Origin: an uncultured Saprospiraceae bacterium
GTDB taxonomy: Bacteria > Bacteroidota > Bacteroidia > Chitinophagales > Saprospiraceae
Assembly (NCBI GenBank): GCA_937926205.1
Contig: CALEYL010000009.1
Span: forward strand, 22,560 to 86,559
Reading direction: 5' to 3'
DNA: 64,000 nucleotides
A program made the translations under genes and the position numbers. Shown piece by piece: positions 60,455-64,000 of this stretch (position 1 is the first letter of the stretch; the number at the start of each line of letters is the position of its first letter). The notes beneath the pieces were generated by a model. It did no database searches. It was not told the origin of the DNA and saw only the letters and a list, made by a program, of their open reading frames with translations.

Positions 60455-61783
60455 ATGAAAAATGGAATCTTGAGCTTGCTCGTTATAGGGATCATTTTTT
60501 CCTGTCAGCGCAGCAATTCCGATTTTCAAAAAGAAGCATCCAATCCGGAATTCCTACACCGTTCCATGCTCCGACTGAATGATGTCATTATATATGATGT
60601 TTTTTCACCGCCCGTTGCCAGTCGGATTTATGCATATGCTTCCATCGCGGCCTACGAGGCACTGGCTCCCGGGCATCCGGAGTACCAGAGTGTCGGAGGG
60701 CAACTCAACGGACTTCAAGCCTCTCCCCAGCCGGAGGCGGGCAAGGTTTATTGTTATCCTCTGGCCAGTGTACATGCTTTTTTGACTGTTGGCAAAACGC
60801 TCATCTTTTCAGAAGACTCCATTTCGGTATTTCAAAAGGAGTTGTATGATGAATTTGAAGCCATGGGGATTCCGGAAGATGTCTCCGAGCGCTCTAAAGC
60901 CTATGGGGAAGCTGTCGCAAAACACATTCTGGAATGGTCGGGTAAAGACAATTACAAACAAACACGGACTTTTCCAAAATTTTCACTTGATGATAATCCC
61001 GCCCGCTGGCAGCCTACGCCTCCGGGTTATAAGGAAGCCATAGAACCGCACTGGGATAAAATCCGACCTTTTACGCTTGATTCAGCGGCTCAATTTGAAG
61101 CGCCCCCTCCTACAGCATTCAGTACCGATAAAAACAGCCAGTTTTACAAAGAGGCCATGGAGGTTTATGAAGCCCTTAATGCCCCCGACAAAGAGGAACG
61201 GATCGCCACCGCCAAATTTTGGGACGACAACCCCTTTATTTCACACAATGTCGGACACGTTATGTTTGCCACGAAAAAAGCTTCCCCCGGAGGGCACTGG
61301 ACGGGAATTGCGGCGATCATTGCCCGTCAGGCTAAAGCAGATATGATGAAAACCGCTGAAACTTACCTGTACCTGACACTGGCTATGGCGGATGGTTTCA
61401 TTAGCTGCTGGGAGACGAAATACAAAACAAACCTGGTTCGGCCGGAAACTTACATTAACAAATACATCGACGAAGACTGGGCGCCTTTGCTCCAAACGCC
61501 CCCCTTCCCGGAGTATACCAGCGGGCACAGCGTTATTTCCAATGCCATTGCAACAGTGATGACCCACCTTTACGGTGATAATTTTGAATACACCGATACC
61601 ACCGAGGGAATTATTGGATTGCCTTCACGGACATTTAAATCATTTTATGAAGCATCCGGAGAAGCTTGTATGAGCAGATTGTACGGAGGCATTCATTACA
61701 TGCCCGCCATTGCAAATGGCATTACGCAAGGCAGACAGGTTGGGGCCCACATTCTGGATCGGGTGAAAACGAAGAAAGGATAG
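60455..61783 (+). CDS. Vanadium-dependent haloperoxidase/PAP2-type protein
   Basis: A 442-residue exported protein with a lipoprotein-like N-terminus (LVIGIIFSCQRS). The acid-phosphatase/haloperoxidase core carries PPFPEYTSGHSVISNA (SGH) and ACMSRLYGGIHYMPA (R and H ligands). NLVRPETYIN supplies the first conserved arginine region. Whether it halogenates or dephosphorylates cannot be told. Many Bacteroidota paralogues are described as phosphatases. Confidence 0.87.
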   Translation: MKNGILSLLVIGIIFSCQRSNSDFQKEASNPEFLHRSMLRLNDVIIYDVFSPPVASRIYAYASIAAYEALAPGHPEYQSVGGQLNGLQASPQPEAGKVYCYPLASVHAFLTVGKTLIFSEDSISVFQKELYDEFEAMGIPEDVSERSKAYGEAVAKHILEWSGKDNYKQTRTFPKFSLDDNPARWQPTPPGYKEAIEPHWDKIRPFTLDSAAQFEAPPPTAFSTDKNSQFYKEAMEVYEALNAPDKEERIATAKFWDDNPFISHNVGHVMFATKKASPGGHWTGIAAIIARQAKADMMKTAETYLYLTLAMADGFISCWETKYKTNLVRPETYINKYIDEDWAPLLQTPPFPEYTSGHSVISNAIATVMTHLYGDNFEYTDTTEGIIGLPSRTFKSFYEASGEACMSRLYGGIHYMPAIANGITQGRQVGAHILDRVKTKKG

Positions 61784-61860
61784 TGGCTGTCTTGAAGTTG
61801 AGTCTTCCGTATTGAACGCGGAGGATAGGTAAGACACGATGTAGTGCCTATTTATTTATA

Positions 61861-61920
61861 AGGTGTCATCTTCATTGACCTGACCTCATCTCTAAGGTCT
61901 GGCTGATGAAGATGACACCT
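61861..61920. repeat. 60-nt perfect inverted repeat
   Basis: AGGTGTCATCTTCAT and its exact complement bracket a 30-nt loop between two converging genes. No T-run follows, so it is not a standard intrinsic terminator. Confidence 0.7.
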
Positions 61921-61950
61921 GTAATATAAATAAGGTATCATGCCGGTTCA

Positions 61951-62421
61951 TTACACGACTTTATCTGCACAGGATGAGCTGGCAAAGGCATCCGGCTTTG
62001 CTTTGAAAACGAAGCCCATACCCAGTATATAGCCCATGGCTTCTTTTAAGGCCAGGTTTGATTGGAAGTGTGGATCTGTATTGATGTCCGCGTGCACCTC
62101 CAACTCTACATGGTGCTCATCCAGCAGGTCGCAAAGCGCGTAGGCAATTTCCACTGAACGTGCGACTTCAGCGATCATGCGCTCGCGCAGTCCCATTTCT
62201 TTTTCATTGCGGCTGTTGCTGATGAACATGAAACCGCCTTTTTTCTCGCGCAGAAAAACAATGACCGTTGCAAATTCTACGACCCCGCTTCTTACCTGGG
62301 AGTCGGAACCGATACACACCTTCAGGCGATGCCCGAGTTCGCGTTCCCTCAGGATGGCCTTTTCGACAGCTGTTTTAATCGGTTCTTCGATTTTTTGCCC
62401 GTTTAGTCTTCGCCATTCCAT
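61951..62421 (-). CDS. YkuK-like RNase H-fold protein (DUF458)
   Basis: A 156-residue protein with CIGSDSQVRSGVVEFATVIV (first Asp of an RNase H-like site), EVARSVEIAYALCDLL and VHADINTDPHFQSN. It matches the DUF458/YkuK group. Function is unknown. Confidence 0.8.
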   Translation of the reverse strand: MEWRRLNGQKIEEPIKTAVEKAILRERELGHRLKVCIGSDSQVRSGVVEFATVIVFLREKKGGFMFISNSRNEKEMGLRERMIAEVARSVEIAYALCDLLDEHHVELEVHADINTDPHFQSNLALKEAMGYILGMGFVFKAKPDAFASSSCADKVV

Positions 62422-62578
62422 AGTAAATCTCTGTTTTGCATAAATGTACGGATATTTTAACCCGTAAGTTATGGTTTAAAAAGGAATTAACTCAAAATTT
62501 AAAATGGGTTAACGCCCGCTTTAACAGAGAAAACGCAACAGAAGGTTCCTGCATCGCTGCAATTATTTTCCGTAGTTT

Positions 62579-63202
62579 TTACTGAACGAGATAATTGATC
62601 CAGAAAAACAGTGCCAGATAAATCCACAATGCATCCAGAAAATGCCAGTACACCGTGAGCAGGCGGAGGCGCAATCTTTTTTCCGGATCAGAAAAATAGA
62701 CGAGCACGCTTACCGGCTCTTTCATGTGTTTGTAGGCTTTCCATAGGAACAGACCCAGAAAAGGAAGCCCTGCTACCACATGCAGAAAATGCAGGCCTGA
62801 TATGATGTATAGATAAGATGCTGAGTTGTTGCTGTTGATGAAGACGTTTTGGCTGAAGAGTTGACTCCATCCCAGATATTGCGCACCCATGAAGGTGAGC
62901 GACAGAATTATGGTTGCCAGCAAGGCCCGCTGATAGGCTTTTGTGTCGTCGGCCAGGTACGCTTTTTTTGCCCGCCACATCGTGGCACTGCTTCCCAACA
63001 GGATCAGCGTATTCAGAATAAAAATATTCGGAAGCCGGATCGGAGGCAGGTTGTTTTGAATCCTGTTGTAAACGAAAGCTGCGCTTAAACTTAAGAATAA
63101 CGCTGTCAAGCCAACAATGGACAAGAGTAGTAATATATTATAAGGATGGAAAGCCAGAGAGGGGTATTCCTCCTGCCTTGCTTCCCTTGAAGGTTCATTC
63201 AT
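62579..63202 (-). CDS. Cytochrome c oxidase subunit III-like protein
   Basis: A five-helix heme-copper oxidase subunit III of 207 residues. Parts such as GAQYLGWSQLF, ISGLHFLHVVAGLPFLGLF and LRLLTVYWHFLDALWIYLALFFW are diagnostic. No other oxidase subunits are in the window. It stands alone, as second copies of subunit III sometimes do in Bacteroidota. Confidence 0.9.
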   Translation of the reverse strand: MNEPSREARQEEYPSLAFHPYNILLLLSIVGLTALFLSLSAAFVYNRIQNNLPPIRLPNIFILNTLILLGSSATMWRAKKAYLADDTKAYQRALLATIILSLTFMGAQYLGWSQLFSQNVFINSNNSASYLYIISGLHFLHVVAGLPFLGLFLWKAYKHMKEPVSVLVYFSDPEKRLRLRLLTVYWHFLDALWIYLALFFWINYLVQ

Positions 63203-63414
63203 ATGGGCGTCGTTTTGTCATAATGAATCTACAACAAGCAAACCATAAAGTTGTTCCTCATTGTACAAAAGTCTTTTCCTTTACTTAGTGAGCTCCTAAA
63301 CAAGTGCATTTATTTGTCCTATTTGTCTTCCTTCCGACTATATAAATTTGCCTTACTTTTTTCCTGACACGACACCTATTTTTTTTCATTTAGTGAAAAG
63401 TTAAGAGAAATTGA

Positions 63415-63445
63415 TTTGTTTTTTCTAAAAAAGACTCTACATTTG
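63415..63445 (+). promoter_or_regulatory. Canonical Bacteroidota promoter
   Basis: TTTG (63415-63418), 19-nt spacer, TACATTTG (63438-63445). Full match to both boxes, the best in the window together with those of gldA and the BadF-type gene. Confidence 0.75.
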
Positions 63446-63828
63446 CTGCATTAACGACAAATTGAAGTCCCATGACATTGAAACATTACACTTTTCGTTA
63501 TCCCTTCATCGCTCCGTACTATTCCCTTGATACCATATCATTATTTGATTTTCACGGCTTTAGAGCCTTGATTCACTGACATTTTTCATAATGTCCGCAA
63601 ATCGTCCTGTTTCAGGCGATGCCAATCTACCCTTGTTGTTTGATTCACTCGAAAAAAATAAATAATGGCCCTACAATGGTAGGAGTCCATGTATTTGACA
63701 AGGCTGTAATCAATTCGTTTCCAAAAATAAAACTTTGTAGGCTGGAAAAGTTTTTCGTGCCCAGACGACGACCTGCACGAAAGCTCTTCATCTCCTTTAA
63801 ATTTATAGACGACGACCTTAAGGAGAAT

Positions 63829-63924
63829 ATGCTTACAACACAAACTTTTAGCTATTCAGGCAGCTCGTGCCGCTTATCTTACGACCATAAGCGTTTCGAC
63901 TACTTATCTCAGATAGCACCATAA
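63829..63924 (+). CDS. Possible 31-residue small protein
   Basis: Starts MLTTQTFSYSGSSCRLSYDH. A TAAGGAG Shine-Dalgarno-like sequence lies 3 nt before the ATG, rare in this genome. A longer frame extends upstream in the same phase to about 63619. No family recognised; it could be spurious. Confidence 0.25.
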   Translation: MLTTQTFSYSGSSCRLSYDHKRFDYLSQIAP

Positions 63925-63965
63925 TCTTTTTTTTTAACCTAATTCTTTACACAAATTGTAATCTT

Positions 63966-64000
63966 ATGGAAAAGACGAATTCTACTTTCGTTTCTCCGCG
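63966..64000 (+). CDS. Start of a gene cut by the window edge
   Basis: ATG at 63966 reads MEKTNSTFVSPR and stays open to the last base. Too short for any call. A weak AT-rich leader precedes it. Confidence 0.35.
   Translation, partial: MEKTNSTFVSP

Larger units (their letters stand above)
63203..63965. other. Long intergenic region with promoter and short ORFs
   Basis: 763 bases. A canonical promoter faces right at 63415-63445. Downstream, short reading frames of 35 codons (63472-63579), 24 codons (63591-63665) and 31 codons (63829-63924) follow one another. None resembles a known family. It may be a long leader, a set of small proteins or a structured RNA. Confidence 0.5.

Noticed and set aside
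63586..63843. 85-codon minus-strand ORF
   Set aside because: It opposes a canonical promoter and its reading has no recognisable feature.

Overview
The window reads as a chromosomal segment of a Bacteroidota bacterium, most likely of the Saprospiraceae or a close relative. The evidence is threefold. Type IX secretion (T9SS) and gliding genes are present: gldA, gldF, gldG, a PorE-like OmpA protein and two cargo proteins with T9SS C-terminal domains. Many genes are preceded by the Bacteroidota -7 element TAnnTTTG, sometimes with a -33 TTTG. Shine-Dalgarno sequences are rare. The assignment to family level is inference.

Layout. 0-10 kb: a NatA/NatB-like ABC exporter, a remnant of a T9SS cargo C-terminus, rimO, a helical-backbone metal-receptor protein, a secreted subtilase, a DUF1573 protein, a SWIM protein with rlmH, a rhomboid and a YdcF-like protein. 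10.9-16 kb: one giant repeat adhesin. 16-21.5 kb: an M20 dipeptidase, an OmpH/Skp chaperone, an AGMO-like sterol desaturase, and the agmatine-to-putrescine pair (agmatine deiminase, N-carbamoylputrescine amidase). 21.5-30.8 kb: a long leftward gene run headed by a canonical promoter at gldA and continuing through an unknown secreted protein, gldF, gldG, a DUF4340 protein, a zinc phospholipase-like protein, aroE, proline dehydrogenase and a GNAT. 31-37.4 kb: a RsmB-type methyltransferase, the pxpBCA 5-oxoprolinase genes, the PorE-like protein and cutA.

37.5-47.7 kb is the accessory and repeat-rich part. It holds a membrane protein, a membrane-anchored lipoxygenase whose leader carries a 160-bp MITE with TTA target duplication, and a SUMF1/FGE-fold protein whose C-terminus looks like the variable region of a diversity-generating retroelement (DGR) target. 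Next come an array of short hairpins spaced about 45 nt apart, a Roc-COR (Roco) GTPase with leucine-rich repeats, and a beta-lactamase/D-aminoacylase fusion. Two 68-bp direct repeats bracket the SUMF1 plus Roco part. No reverse transcriptase is encoded here, so any DGR would have to act in trans.

47.7-64 kb returns to housekeeping: pfkA, a BadF-type kinase, a glucosaminidase, two TRAP permease subunits without a binding protein, an ABC-F ATPase, tmRNA (ssrA), a lipoprotein, a DUF2027/Smr protein, two methyltransferases, an HD hydrolase, tyrS, a vanadium haloperoxidase/PAP2-type protein, a YkuK-like RNase H fold protein and a cytochrome oxidase subunit III. The last 760 bases have a very good promoter but only short ORFs, and a gene is cut by the right edge.

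The non-coding DNA is unusually rich in repeats: degenerate 7-nt and 8-nt microsatellites, a 110-bp tandem repeat, a 62-bp tandem hairpin repeat and dispersed palindromes. Functional calls rest on motifs read by eye; no database search was possible.
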